Positions 9,500-19,116 of a stretch of 64,000 nucleotides of DNA are shown here, one piece after another. The stretch spans positions 186,001 through 250,000 of the forward strand of contig NZ_JAUFQJ010000003.1 of NCBI RefSeq assembly GCF_030409685.1, in the 5' to 3' direction. Each line of letters begins with the position of its first letter. Positions within the stretch are counted from its first letter, which is position 1. The notes under the pieces were generated by a model. That model did no database searches and was not told the DNA's origin. It saw nothing but the letters and a program-made list of their open reading frames with translations. This stretch comes from Ferruginibacter paludis. Lineage in GTDB: Bacteria; Bacteroidota; Bacteroidia; Chitinophagales; Chitinophagaceae. The position numbers and the translations under genes were made by a program.

Positions 9500-10420
9500 T
9501 TATTTAAAATCAAACAATGTAGCAGTAAACACGCCTCGTTCCCGTTTTTTAAAAATAGCTTTCCAGTTGCCATTATATTTTATCAAAGCCGGAACCAGGT
9601 AATTTCCTGCATGCGCCATCTGCACTTCCATCTGCACGTCAAAATCATATACACCTGCATCATACCTTAAATTATAATTTCTTGCAACTACCTCAAAGGT
9701 CTTGTCGTTAAACCATGTCGTCATTTCATCCACCACTACCTTACCTTCTTTGCCCGGCTTTACTTTTTGCCTGAAAATATAACAGCTGGTCTTATTATAC
9801 TCATCCATATCTACGCTCATATCATACAGTTCAGCCATATCATCCTCATAAATGGATGTTTTACCCGAAACAAAAGGTATACCGGTTATTTTTTTGCCTG
9901 GATTGAAAAATAATATTTTCAATTGTTCCTTATGTTTTTCCAGCCCGCTTTTACCGGATGTATTGAACGCATCGCCCGCCACAATATTATCTTCGCCGCA
10001 CACTAATCCAGTTGTAAAGAACAATGAGGCATACATTTGGGCCGTATAATAGTTGTATCCGCTGTCAGTTGTATAAAAGTCCCCGCTGCTTTGTTGTTCC
10101 AGCGTCTCCATGCCTCGGCAGTTACTATCTCTTATTTGGTGAATTTTACTGTGCATCGTTGCCCGGTTACTACCGCTTTTATCAAGCATGCGTACATCAT
10201 TAATAGCGATATAATTAAGGATTCGCAGATTTTTGAAGGCTTTGTAAAACGTAGTGTCGTTTTTTATGCGGTCAATAAATGCAGGTACATTTAATTTATT
10301 GTTTACCACTACTTCTGATAGTGTAATAGTTTTTTTGCCAATAATTAATGCACTATCCTGGCCTATTGCGACAGCAGTGTAAAGGATGCAAAACAAAACA
10401 GGTATGATTTTTTTTATCAT
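9500..10420 (-). CDS. Exported protein of unknown function
   Basis: 306 residues with signal peptide MIKKIIPVLFCILYTAVAIGQ. The segment KKITLSEVVVNNKLN resembles the edge of a carboxypeptidase-regulatory-like domain, and the C-terminal half is beta-rich (SCYIFRQKVKPG, KVVVDEMTTWFNDKTFEVVARNYNLRYD), reminiscent of outer-membrane-associated beta-sheet proteins of this phylum. It holds four cysteines. I do not recognise a named family with confidence. It is a single-gene unit on the minus strand with 79 nt to the next gene upstream in the sequence. Confidence 0.65.
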   Translation of the reverse strand: MIKKIIPVLFCILYTAVAIGQDSALIIGKKTITLSEVVVNNKLNVPAFIDRIKNDTTFYKAFKNLRILNYIAINDVRMLDKSGSNRATMHSKIHQIRDSNCRGMETLEQQSSGDFYTTDSGYNYYTAQMYASLFFTTGLVCGEDNIVAGDAFNTSGKSGLEKHKEQLKILFFNPGKKITGIPFVSGKTSIYEDDMAELYDMSVDMDEYNKTSCYIFRQKVKPGKEGKVVVDEMTTWFNDKTFEVVARNYNLRYDAGVYDFDVQMEVQMAHAGNYLVPALIKYNGNWKAIFKKRERGVFTATLFDFK

Positions 10421-10496
10421 ACCTGCAAATTATTACAAAATCTTTGCGTCAAAATATTTGATTCTACTGACTGAAAAAAGGCACAATCAGTTTACG

Positions 10497-11075
10497 CTAT
10501 TTTGGAAAAACCATTCGGTAATCTACCTGCACTTTTCCTCTCGAAATATCATCCAGCTTCCTTTTCAACAGGGTTCTTTTGAGTGGCTTTATGTGATCAA
10601 TAAAAAGCTTGCCTTCAATATGATCATACTCATGCAATATCACCCTTGCTGTAATTCCATTGAAGGTTTTGGTATGTTGTACAAAATTCTCATCAACATA
10701 ACTCAACGTTACCGATTCTTTGCGGCTTACATCTTCCCTGATTTTAGGTATGCTGAGACAGCCTTCTGTATAAAGCCATTCATTCCCGTTTTGTTCAGCT
10801 ATATGTGCGTTGATGAAAACTCCTTTAAAACCCGGCTCATCCGGATAATCATCTTCATCATCCTCATCCATATTCTTAAAAATCTGTTCACTGTCAATAA
10901 TAAATAACCGGATGTTTTTATTCACTTGCGGCGCCGCAATACCCACACCGTTACTGGCATACATCGTTTCCCACATATCGGCAATCAATTTTTCCAGGCC
11001 CGGATAATCATTATTAATATCATCACAAACCTTTCTTAAAACCGGCGAACCGTATGCTACTATTGGTAAAATCAT
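10497..11075 (-). CDS. def: Peptide deformylase
   Basis: Removes the formyl group from the N-terminal methionine of new proteins. All three family motifs are present: GVGIAAPQ (43-50), EGCLSIP with metal ligand Cys106, and HEYDH with His148, Glu149 and His152. The 192-residue length is normal. An acidic insertion (about residues 69-81, rich in D and E) lies between the first and second motifs. The start ATG gives MILPIVAYGSPVLRK, as usual for the family. Confidence 0.95.
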   Translation of the reverse strand: MILPIVAYGSPVLRKVCDDINNDYPGLEKLIADMWETMYASNGVGIAAPQVNKNIRLFIIDSEQIFKNMDEDDEDDYPDEPGFKGVFINAHIAEQNGNEWLYTEGCLSIPKIREDVSRKESVTLSYVDENFVQHTKTFNGITARVILHEYDHIEGKLFIDHIKPLKRTLLKRKLDDISRGKVQVDYRMVFPK

Positions 11076-11191
11076 ATCGTGTTTTCTAAGCGATTGCTCT
11101 TGTTATTGTTTTTTGAAAAATAAACTGGAAAATCTACGCAAAACATAAAATGCCTTGCGTTTCAAAGTTGTCTATTTGCCATGCTGTACTA

Positions 11192-11199
11192 CAAAATTA
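11192..11199 (-). promoter_or_regulatory. Possible -7 promoter element for def
   Basis: TAATTTTG on the minus strand fits TAnnTTTG. It sits in the gap between ruvX and def but is 116 nt from the def ATG, so the assignment is tentative. Confidence 0.3.
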
Positions 11200-11212
11200 C
11201 AATTATTTATTC

Positions 11213-11626
11213 TTATTGGATACTCTGTAAGTACTCCTGAAGTATAATGGTAGCCGCTATGATGTCGACATTTCCCTTTACCTGCCGGTCCTTTTTTTTC
11301 ATTCCCATTTGCAGCATGGCATCTTTTGCCATTTTGGAAGTATATCGTTCATCAACGGTTTTAACCGGTATTTGAGGAAAAGCCTTTTGCAATTTTTTAA
11401 CCGCTGCTTCTGCAAATGGTGTACCATGTGTCTCACTGTCGTCCCAGTTTTTGGGCAGGCCGATGATGATCAATTCCACCACTTCGGTTAAGAAATATTT
11501 TTTCAGGTAGGGAATTAATTCTTTGGATTCGATGGTGCTCAGCCCTGTCGCAATAATTTGAAGCGGGTCAGTTACAGCAAGGCCCGTCCTTTTTCCACCA
11601 TAGTCTATTGCCAATATTCTCGCCAT
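11213..11626 (-). CDS. ruvX: Putative pre-16S rRNA nuclease / Holliday-junction resolvase-like protein (YqgF/RuvX)
   Basis: 137 residues of the YqgF fold. The N terminus MARILAIDYGGKRTGLAVTD carries the first catalytic Asp (D7). VDERYTSKMA and the C-terminal NVDIIAATIILQEYL supply the other acidic positions. In E. coli the family matures the 5' end of 16S rRNA; a Holliday-junction role was proposed earlier. The start codon lies one base after the stop of the upstream prenyltransferase gene, so the two are almost certainly co-transcribed and perhaps translationally coupled. Confidence 0.9.
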   Translation of the reverse strand: MARILAIDYGGKRTGLAVTDPLQIIATGLSTIESKELIPYLKKYFLTEVVELIIIGLPKNWDDSETHGTPFAEAAVKKLQKAFPQIPVKTVDERYTSKMAKDAMLQMGMKKKDRQVKGNVDIIAATIILQEYLQSIQ

Positions 11627-11627
11627 G

Positions 11628-12587
11628 CTAAATTTTTATAATGGGATTGGCATGATGGTGTAAAAAAATATCCAGCAAGACAAAAACCGCAAACACTACC
11701 GAGGCGATACCATTGGCCGTCATAAAAGCCAGATTTACTTTACTAAGGTCGTTTGGTTTTACGACTGAATGCTGGTAAAAAAGCATGCCGCAAAAAACAG
11801 CGATCCCAATCCAGTACCACCATCCAAAATCACCATAAATGCCGGCAAATATTACGCAGGCGGCAGACAATACATGCAGCATTTCGGACACCCTTAATGC
11901 TTTGGATTTACCCAACCATGCCGGCATAGAAAATAGTTTTTGCGATTGATCGAACTCCACATCCTGCAAGGCATAAATGATATCAAAACCACTCACCCAA
12001 AATATTACGGCCATTGAAAAAATAATTGGAAGCAATGCAAAAGCACCGGTTACAGCCAGGTAAGCTCCAATGGGAGCCAAACTCAAACCTACACCAAGTA
12101 CCAGGTGGCACAAAGGTGTAAAACGCTTGGTATAGCTGTAAAATAATATTACAAACAAGGCTACAGGAGCTAATAAAAAACATACCCTGTTAATAAAAAA
12201 AGTGGCAGTAACAAATAACAGGCAGTTAATTATTACAAAGCGTAAAGCACTTTCTTTTGAAATAATACCGGCGGGGATTTCCCTGATAGCCGTACGTGGG
12301 TTTTTTGCGTCAAAATTTCTGTCGAGGTAGCGGTTAAAGGCCATGGCAGCGCTTCTGGCGAATATCATACATAAAATAACCAAAATAAATTTCCCTGCAA
12401 ATTCATAATTCAGAAAATCTCTTTCAAATTGTTGGAACACATAACTTTCTTTGTTATCAGGCTTAAAAGCATTTATAACACTTAGCTTGCTGACTATGCC
12501 CAAAAAAAATCCAATAATGGCAAACGGCATTGCAAAAATGGTGTGACTAAACTTTACTAAACTCAAATATTTTTTTATACTACTCAT
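11628..12587 (-). CDS. UbiA-family prenyltransferase, possibly MqnP of the futalosine menaquinone route
   Basis: 319 residues with about eight membrane helices. The first polyprenyl-diphosphate and Mg-binding motif is N85RYLD89RNFD93AKNPRT, the second is DVEFDQSQKLFSMP. Members transfer an isoprenoid chain to an aromatic acceptor. The family name usually assigned is 4-hydroxybenzoate polyprenyltransferase, but this window carries mqnB and mqnD, so the likelier acceptor is the naphthoate of the futalosine menaquinone pathway (the MqnP role). That assignment is inference from pathway context. The gene runs into ruvX with a one-base gap. Confidence 0.8.
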   Translation of the reverse strand: MSSIKKYLSLVKFSHTIFAMPFAIIGFFLGIVSKLSVINAFKPDNKESYVFQQFERDFLNYEFAGKFILVILCMIFARSAAMAFNRYLDRNFDAKNPRTAIREIPAGIISKESALRFVIINCLLFVTATFFINRVCFLLAPVALFVILFYSYTKRFTPLCHLVLGVGLSLAPIGAYLAVTGAFALLPIIFSMAVIFWVSGFDIIYALQDVEFDQSQKLFSMPAWLGKSKALRVSEMLHVLSAACVIFAGIYGDFGWWYWIGIAVFCGMLFYQHSVVKPNDLSKVNLAFMTANGIASVVFAVFVLLDIFLHHHANPIIKI

Positions 12588-12660
12588 TCAATAAATATTA
12601 AAACGGCGATTTTTTATTTTAACCATAAAGGCAACTCTTTTTTTACTCCCCTTTAGGCGA

Positions 12661-13188
12661 TCAGGGCTGCTTTCTCACCAGTTCCCACAACACAACACCT
12701 GCTGCAGTCGCAATGTTCAGCGAATGCTTCATACCGGCTTGGGGTATTTCTATACAACCAGCGCATTGCTGAATGGTGCTTTGTTCAACACCGGTAACTT
12801 CATTTCCAAAAATTACTGCTATTTTATCCCCAATTTTATAATCAATATTATTCAGCAACGTGCTCCCTTCAACCTGCTCCACTGCAAAAACAGTATATCC
12901 TGATTCGTGCAATTCTTGTATTGCCAAATTCGTGTTTTCAAAATGTTTCCAGCTAACCGTATCCTCGGCACCTAATGCAGTCTTTTTAATTTCCTTATGC
13001 GGTGGCGTACAGGTATAACCACAAATATAAATGGCTTCCAATAAGAAGGCATCGGCCGTTCTGAACACACTTCCTACATTGTAAGCGCTGCGTATATTTT
13101 CAAGTACCGCAATCACCGGAATCTTTTCTGTTTGCTTAAACTCCTCCACCGTCAGCCGGTTCAATTCCTCCATACTCAGTTTTCTCAT
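12661..13188 (-). CDS. SpoU/TrmH-family RNA 2'-O-methyltransferase
   Basis: 175 residues with the three SPOUT motifs: motif 1 NIRSAYNVGSVFRTADAF, motif 2 IFGNEVTGVEQ and motif 3 IPQAGMKHSLNIATAAGVV. These form the trefoil-knot SAM site. There is no N-terminal L30e-like substrate domain, so it is a short TrmH-like enzyme. Whether tRNA or rRNA is modified cannot be told. It is divergent from mutS across a 119-nt gap that carries a -7 element for each direction. Confidence 0.88.
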   Translation of the reverse strand: MRKLSMEELNRLTVEEFKQTEKIPVIAVLENIRSAYNVGSVFRTADAFLLEAIYICGYTCTPPHKEIKKTALGAEDTVSWKHFENTNLAIQELHESGYTVFAVEQVEGSTLLNNIDYKIGDKIAVIFGNEVTGVEQSTIQQCAGCIEIPQAGMKHSLNIATAAGVVLWELVRKQP

Positions 13189-13204
13189 TCAAAAAAATTA
13201 TATG

Positions 13205-13212
13205 CAAAAGTA
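13205..13212 (-). promoter_or_regulatory. -7 promoter element of the SpoU methyltransferase gene
   Basis: TACTTTTG on the minus strand, 16 nt upstream of the ATG. It forms a divergent promoter pair with the mutS element. Confidence 0.6.
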
Positions 13213-13255
13213 ATTCACATTCGCCACAAAGATTGCCACAAACTAAGTAAAGCCC

Positions 13256-13263
13256 TATTTTTG
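13256..13263 (+). promoter_or_regulatory. -7 promoter element of mutS
   Basis: TATTTTTG matches TAnnTTTG and lies 44 nt ahead of the mutS ATG. Confidence 0.6.
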
Positions 13264-13307
13264 CGCCGTCTCAAACAATCAACAGCAACCGTAATCAATT
13301 AACTATA

Positions 13308-15920
13308 ATGGCCAAAGCCACCACGGAAACACCTCTCATGCAGCAACACAATGCCATCAAGGCCCGCTACCCTGATGCCATTTTGCTTTTTCGGGTAGGT
13401 GATTTCTATGAGACTTTTGGCCAGGATGCAGTTACGGCATCTACTGTTTTGGGCATCACTTTAACCAAACGAAATAACGGCGATGCCAATTCATCGCAAC
13501 TGGCAGGCTTTCCGCATCATGCACTGGATACTTATCTGCACAAGCTGGTAAAAGCCGGTTACCGGGTGGCCATCTGCGATCAACTGGAAGACCCCAAAGC
13601 CGCCAAGGGCATTGTAAAACGCGGGGTAACAGAATTGGTAACCCCGGGTGTTGCCACCAGTGATAAATTGCTGGAACATAACAGCAACAATTTTTTAGCA
13701 TCCATTCATTTTGAAGAAAATATAACCGGCATTGCCTTTTTGGATATCAGCACCGGTGAATTTTTTATTGCCGAAGGTGATAAGGAATATGCAGACAAAT
13801 TATTGCAGAGCCTGAAACCGGCCGAAGTTATTTTTCAGCGCAACCGGCAAAAATATTTTAAGGAATATTTTGGTACCAAGTTTTTTACCTATGCTTTGGA
13901 TGAATGGGTGTTTGCAGATGCGTACGCACAGGAAAGTTTATTAAAACATTTTGGTACCCACAGCCTGAAAGGTTTTGGGATTGAAGGGATGCAACAGGGC
14001 ATTATTGCCGCCGGGGCTATCCTGCATTATTTAAAAGATACGGAACATCCCAACCTTGGTCACATCACATCAATACAACGTATTGACAGGGAAGAGCATT
14101 TATGGATGGATCGTTTTACCATCCGAAATCTCGAATTATTTGGAGGTGCCGATGGCAGCAATACGCTGTTAAAAGTACTGGATAATACTGTTTCGCCAAT
14201 GGGCGCACGTATGCTGAAACGCTGGATGGTATTGCCTTTAAATGACCTTTCTAAAATCAGGGAACGGCTGGACACGGTGGAATATTTTATTAAGGAAACG
14301 GACACCCGCAATAAAATTACGCAGCATATAAAACAAGCTGGCGACGTTGAAAGACTGGCCAGCAAAGTGCCGTTAAAAAAGGTAAATCCCAGGGAAGTCT
14401 TGCAGATCGCTAAAGGCCTGCAACAGGTGTCAGCCATTAAAACTATTTGCAGTACACTTAGCAACACTTACCTGCAACGCCTGGGAGATTCATTAAATCC
14501 ATGTAAATATATCGTTGACAAAATAGTGGCGCAAATTAGCGAGAACCCGCCTGCGCTTGCATCAAAGGGTGGAATTATTGCGGCGGGTATCGATGATGAG
14601 CTGGACGCCTTAAGAAAAATCAGCAGTGGCGGAAAAGAATACCTGGTAGAATTACAGCAGAAAGAAGCGCTTGTTACCGGCATATCTTCCTTAAAAATCA
14701 GTTTCAATAATGTGTTTGGTTATTACCTGGAAGTTACCAACCTGCACAAACCAAAAGTGCCTGACACCTGGATACGCAAACAAACTTTAGCCAATGCGGA
14801 ACGTTATATTACACCGGAACTAAAAGAATACGAAGAAAAAATTATTGGTGCAGAGGATAAAATTTTGCTGATAGAAATGCAGCTTTTCGAAAAATTGCTG
14901 AACGAGCTGCAGGATTATATAGCGCCCATGCAGGTAAATGGCCAGGTAATGGCCATACTGGATTGCCTGACCTGTTTTGCTGGCAACGCACTACAGTTCA
15001 ACTATAAAAAACCTGCATTGAATGATGGTTTTATTTTAGACATCAAAGGAAGCAGGCACCCGGTTATAGAACGGCATTTGCCGATAGGTGACAGTTATAT
15101 TGATAATGATATTTTACTGGATCCGGCTACGCAGCAGATCATCATTTTAACCGGGCCCAACATGAGTGGTAAAAGTGCCATACTGCGACAAACCGCCCTG
15201 ATTACCCTGATGGCACATATGGGCAGTTTTGTTCCCGCAAGAGACGCCAATATTCCGTTGACCGATAAAATTTTTACCCGTGTTGGTGCAAGCGATAACC
15301 TCAGTGGAGGTGAAAGCACATTCATGGTAGAGATGAATGAAACTGCAAGTATTATCAATAATATTACCAGCCGCAGTTTGATTTTACTGGATGAAATTGG
15401 CAGGGGCACTTCTACTTATGATGGTATTTCTATTGCCTGGAGTATTGTCGAATACCTGCATAAAAGTGCTCATCAACCAAAAACATTGTTTGCCACTCAT
15501 TACCACGAACTGAATGAACTGGAAAGCAAATTACCCGGTGTAAAAAACTACCATGTAACCAATAAAGAAGTCGGCAATAAAATTATTTTTTTACGCAAAC
15601 TGGCGCCCGGCGGTAGTGTACACAGCTTTGGTATTCACGTGGCACGCATGGCCGGTATGCCACCGCAACTGATTGACAGGGCCAACGAAATTTTATTACA
15701 ACTCGAAAAAAGCCGGGACAGCAGTGATGAAAACCAAGGCTCCACTTTGCAGCAAACAGTTAAAAATTTAAACACCCCAAAAATGCAGCTGAGTATTTTT
15801 GATGTTCACTCCGTTACTTTTGAGGAAATACGTTCGCTGCTGAATGCTGTTGATATTAACCGCCTCACACCTGTGGAAGCATTATTAAAATTGCAGGAAA
15901 TAAAAGCAAGGGTAAAATAA
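13308..15920 (+). CDS. mutS: DNA mismatch repair protein MutS
   Basis: 870 residues, the normal MutS length. Domain I at the N terminus holds the mismatch-reading Phe-x-Glu motif (F33-Y34-E35 in VGDFYETFG). Connector, core and clamp domains follow. The C-terminal ABC-type ATPase has Walker A GPNMSGKS (616-623), the signature region LSGGESTFMVEM, Walker B LILLDEIGRG with D695 and E696, and ATHYHELNEL. The last 30 or so residues (VDINRLTPVEALLKLQEIK) match the usual MutS C-terminal helix. It recognises mispairs and small loops and recruits MutL; no mutL or mutH is in the window. Confidence 0.97.
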   Translation: MAKATTETPLMQQHNAIKARYPDAILLFRVGDFYETFGQDAVTASTVLGITLTKRNNGDANSSQLAGFPHHALDTYLHKLVKAGYRVAICDQLEDPKAAKGIVKRGVTELVTPGVATSDKLLEHNSNNFLASIHFEENITGIAFLDISTGEFFIAEGDKEYADKLLQSLKPAEVIFQRNRQKYFKEYFGTKFFTYALDEWVFADAYAQESLLKHFGTHSLKGFGIEGMQQGIIAAGAILHYLKDTEHPNLGHITSIQRIDREEHLWMDRFTIRNLELFGGADGSNTLLKVLDNTVSPMGARMLKRWMVLPLNDLSKIRERLDTVEYFIKETDTRNKITQHIKQAGDVERLASKVPLKKVNPREVLQIAKGLQQVSAIKTICSTLSNTYLQRLGDSLNPCKYIVDKIVAQISENPPALASKGGIIAAGIDDELDALRKISSGGKEYLVELQQKEALVTGISSLKISFNNVFGYYLEVTNLHKPKVPDTWIRKQTLANAERYITPELKEYEEKIIGAEDKILLIEMQLFEKLLNELQDYIAPMQVNGQVMAILDCLTCFAGNALQFNYKKPALNDGFILDIKGSRHPVIERHLPIGDSYIDNDILLDPATQQIIILTGPNMSGKSAILRQTALITLMAHMGSFVPARDANIPLTDKIFTRVGASDNLSGGESTFMVEMNETASIINNITSRSLILLDEIGRGTSTYDGISIAWSIVEYLHKSAHQPKTLFATHYHELNELESKLPGVKNYHVTNKEVGNKIIFLRKLAPGGSVHSFGIHVARMAGMPPQLIDRANEILLQLEKSRDSSDENQGSTLQQTVKNLNTPKMQLSIFDVHSVTFEEIRSLLNAVDINRLTPVEALLKLQEIKARVK

Positions 15921-15928
15921 TTACACTC

Positions 15929-16629
15929 CTACCCGACCGCTTCTTTGCCCACAAATTTATTTTGATGCACTTTAGTGGCTCCCCTTACAATCAGGTATTG
16001 CGCAAGACAATAGGTACTCATAATGATGAACCCCGCCGCAGGAAATGATTGATAAAATTTATTGATGGCCAAGATACTATCCGATATTACAAAACAGACA
16101 GCGCCCGCAATAAACAGCAATGCTATGTGAAAATCAATTTTATAATATAGCCACAATGCCATGCACAGCATCGCCGACAACACAACGGCATACACTGTTA
16201 CTGGAATTTTAAGCGCTCCCAGGAAGGAAAAAGTAAATACAACAAACCCACTACGTAAATGGCCACCGGTAGTATAAAAAAAAGGTTTCCTTTTTTCGTT
16301 AGTGTGATAACCGAAGCTATTTGTCTGAAATAAAAAATATAAAACAGGTGACCAATTAAAAATCCAACCAACCCTAAAATAAAAAATATGGGCTGCATGG
16401 TTTCAAACATCAGTAATACATCTCCCAGCCATCCAAAAAACAATCCCAGCAGCATCAGCAGAAAACGTTTATCTTTTACAGGCCCAGTTTCCATTACCAG
16501 TAACAACATCAACGAGGGCATTAGTAATGGCTTTGCGATTGAGTGCAGTATCGAAATACCAAAAGTATTGGACAGTATATCGGTAACACAGCAAAGCCCA
16601 AAAAAGTAAGCAATCGTTTTATTCTTCAT
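15929..16629 (-). pseudogene. YhhN-family lysoplasmalogenase, interrupted by a one-base frameshift
   Basis: Two abutting reading frames (16198-16629, 143 residues, and 15929-16195, 88 residues) together make one multi-helix membrane protein of about 231 residues, the usual size for YhhN proteins. The first part has GDVLLMF and the second SDSILAINKF, the two family Asp motifs. Adding one base at about 16222-16224 (reading TCCCTGGGA instead of TCCTGGGA on the minus strand) joins them as LFPSLGALKIPVTVYAVVL, which reads naturally for the family. Without it the first frame ends in SWERLKFQ and a stop. YhhN enzymes cleave the vinyl-ether bond of lysoplasmalogens. Either the gene is broken or the assembly has a one-base error in a short C/G run. 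Confidence 0.85.
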
Positions 16630-16925
16630 CTGCCCAAGGTAAAAATAAAAACCACCTTAAAAAAAATATTACTATGCAACTGAAAGCCTGTTGTAATTGT
16701 CATGCATTTTAAAGTCAATACTTTTTCCATGAAAAATATTTTTTCCATTAAGGTTGAAATTAAAAAATTACAAACTCCTATCTTCATCCTTTGCAGCCCT
16801 AACTAAACGCCCTATTTTATTTTTATTTTTTGACATTTTGTTAAAAAAAAACACCAGTTAATTGATTGCTTCGGGCATGGTAATTCCTGTTACAAGTTCC
16901 TTCATTAACTTTGACCGATTATACG

Positions 16926-18926
16926 ATGAAACACTTTTTGGTATTGACATTAATATGCTGCCTTTTTACAGCGGCTACCAGGGCTCAAACCTGCACCGGA
17001 TTGGGTCAAAATCCGAACACGGCATTTCCTGTTTGTGGTACCGATACCTTCGTTCAGGGTTCAGTGCCAGTCTGCGGCGGAAAACGCGTGCTTGGTTCAT
17101 GTGACGCAGACCAAATTACCGACATAAACCCTTACTGGTATAAGTTTACCTGTTTTTCAGCGGGGACACTGGGCTTTGTTTTGTCCCCTGTAAACCAGGG
17201 TGATGATTATGACTGGCAACTGTTTGATGTTACCAATAAAAACCCGGCGGATGTGTACACAGACCTTACCATGTTTGTAGCCTGCGACTGGAGCGGTGAA
17301 TCTGGTAATACCGGGGCAAGTTCTGCAGGCACCTCACTTAAACTTTGTGGAGGATATGGTGTGCCTTTGTTTAGCAGGATGCCAGCTTTGATCCAGGGCC
17401 ATCAATATGTTTTATTGATCAGTCACTTTTCGGGCGACTCTCAAAGCGGTTATAAGTTGACATTTGGCGGCGGCACTGCCAATATCACCGATCCGCTGGA
17501 CCCGCATTTAGCAGCGGCAAGAGCTGCTTGTGACGGATCTTCAATTTCCGTAAAACTCAATAAAAAAATGAAGTGCCGCAGTTTAAATGCTGATGGCAGC
17601 GATTTTACAATAATACCTTCCATTGCTCCCATCATTGGTGCTGTTGGCGTAGGCTGTTCCAGCAGTTTTGATATGGATTCTGTTGTAATAAAACTCGGCG
17701 GTATTCTTCCCCCCGGCGATTATAAAATTACTGTAAAGGCAATTGATAATCTGTTGGACAATTGCGATAAAATGATCCCCCCGGCAGATACACTTAAAGT
17801 CACAGTCTATCCTTTGATTGCCACTCCAATGGACAGCATGCAAAAGGTGGCCTGTGCACCTGATGTGTTGCGGTTATTTTTCCGTGACCCAATGAAATGC
17901 AGTTCCATTGCCTCAGACGGAAGTGATTTTGCTATTACAGGTACAAGTACGGTAACCATTGTAAGTGCCAGCGGTAATTGCAACAGCAATGGCCTTACAG
18001 ATATTATCGAAATAAAATTATCTGCTCCTGTTCAACAGGCGGGAAATTTTAAATTGACCCTGTTAACTGGCTCTGATGGAAACAGTATCATCAATGAATG
18101 TGGAAAGGAAACTGCACCAGGAGTTGCTCTTGCATTTACAACCAAAGACACAGTGTCTGCAGCCTTTAATACCAAAGTAAAATATGGCTGCGTTACCGAT
18201 ACTATTTTTTATAGTCATGACGGAAGCAATGGCGTAAACAGCTGGCAGTGGACATTTGATAATTCAGTAAACAGTATTACCAAAAACAACACGCTTACTT
18301 ATACCGTGTTTGGCCAAAAAGAAGCTACACTGGTCGTAACCAACGGAACGTGCAGTGACACAGCTTCTACTACTCTTTATTTAAACAATGCCATCAATGC
18401 CATGTTTGAGTCCACGCCGGTTGTATGCCCTGGCGACCCTGCTGCTTTTATCGACCAAAGTACCGGAGATTTAAACACCCAATGGCAATGGAATTTTGGC
18501 AATGGTATTGTCAGTACGCTTCAATCGCCACCCAATCAATACTACCCTTCGTCCAATGCCATGCATGATGTGCCAGTCCAATTGATTGTTACCAACAGCA
18601 TCGGATGCAAGGATACTGCTATCAATACCATTACCGTTGCAAGTAACTGCTACATTGCAGTCCCAAAAGCATTTTCTCCTAACGGAGATGGATTAAATGA
18701 TTACCTCTACCCTACCAATGCATATAAAGCCAGAAGCCTCCTTTTTCGGGTATACAACCGGTCGGGACAATTGGTATTTGAATCCAGGGATTGGGCAAAT
18801 AAGTGGGACGGCACCTTCAAAGGTAATCCACAAGATCCCGGCACCTATGTTTGGATGTTGAACTATACCAATATTGATACGGGAAAAGCCATCGCCCAAA
18901 AAGGCACCTCAGTATTAATCAGGTAA
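16926..18926 (+). CDS. Gliding-motility-type T9SS cargo protein with PKD-like domains
   Basis: 666 residues. The ATG at 16926 gives a clean signal peptide (MKHFLVLTLICCLFTAATRAQ); the TTG 15 nt upstream is less likely. Residues about 25-190 form a cysteine-containing beta-rich domain, followed by two Ig/SbsA-like repeats (CDGSSISVKLNKKMKC and CAPDVLRLFFRDPMKC) sharing the DGSDFxI motif. Two PKD-like segments follow (NSWQWTFDNS, TQWQWNFGNG). The last roughly 90 residues are the gliding motility-associated C-terminal domain: AFSPNGDGLNDYLYP, FRVYNRSGQLVFES, WDGTFKGNPQDPGTYVW. That domain is a type B T9SS signal, so the protein should be delivered to the cell surface. The ligand is unknown; an adhesive role is inference. 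Confidence 0.85.
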   Translation: MKHFLVLTLICCLFTAATRAQTCTGLGQNPNTAFPVCGTDTFVQGSVPVCGGKRVLGSCDADQITDINPYWYKFTCFSAGTLGFVLSPVNQGDDYDWQLFDVTNKNPADVYTDLTMFVACDWSGESGNTGASSAGTSLKLCGGYGVPLFSRMPALIQGHQYVLLISHFSGDSQSGYKLTFGGGTANITDPLDPHLAAARAACDGSSISVKLNKKMKCRSLNADGSDFTIIPSIAPIIGAVGVGCSSSFDMDSVVIKLGGILPPGDYKITVKAIDNLLDNCDKMIPPADTLKVTVYPLIATPMDSMQKVACAPDVLRLFFRDPMKCSSIASDGSDFAITGTSTVTIVSASGNCNSNGLTDIIEIKLSAPVQQAGNFKLTLLTGSDGNSIINECGKETAPGVALAFTTKDTVSAAFNTKVKYGCVTDTIFYSHDGSNGVNSWQWTFDNSVNSITKNNTLTYTVFGQKEATLVVTNGTCSDTASTTLYLNNAINAMFESTPVVCPGDPAAFIDQSTGDLNTQWQWNFGNGIVSTLQSPPNQYYPSSNAMHDVPVQLIVTNSIGCKDTAINTITVASNCYIAVPKAFSPNGDGLNDYLYPTNAYKARSLLFRVYNRSGQLVFESRDWANKWDGTFKGNPQDPGTYVWMLNYTNIDTGKAIAQKGTSVLIR

Positions 18927-19116
18927 AGCCTGAGCTGACCGAAGTTGCTGATTTTGCCGCCTTAAGCAAATACATGTTCATTTCCGCGTACATGATTAAG
19001 CGTAAGGCAAATAGAATCATGCAGTGTCTGTCGTAAGGTTCAAACCATTCACTTAAAACGTAGCCTTTTTTAAAAAATTGGTATAATAGTATTTAAAGAT
19101 TTCTAAAATTATTTGT

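Noticed and set aside
10386..10907. A 173-residue plus-strand frame across the def region
   Set aside because: It is antisense to def, has no recognisable domain or start signal, and is explained as a shadow of that gene.
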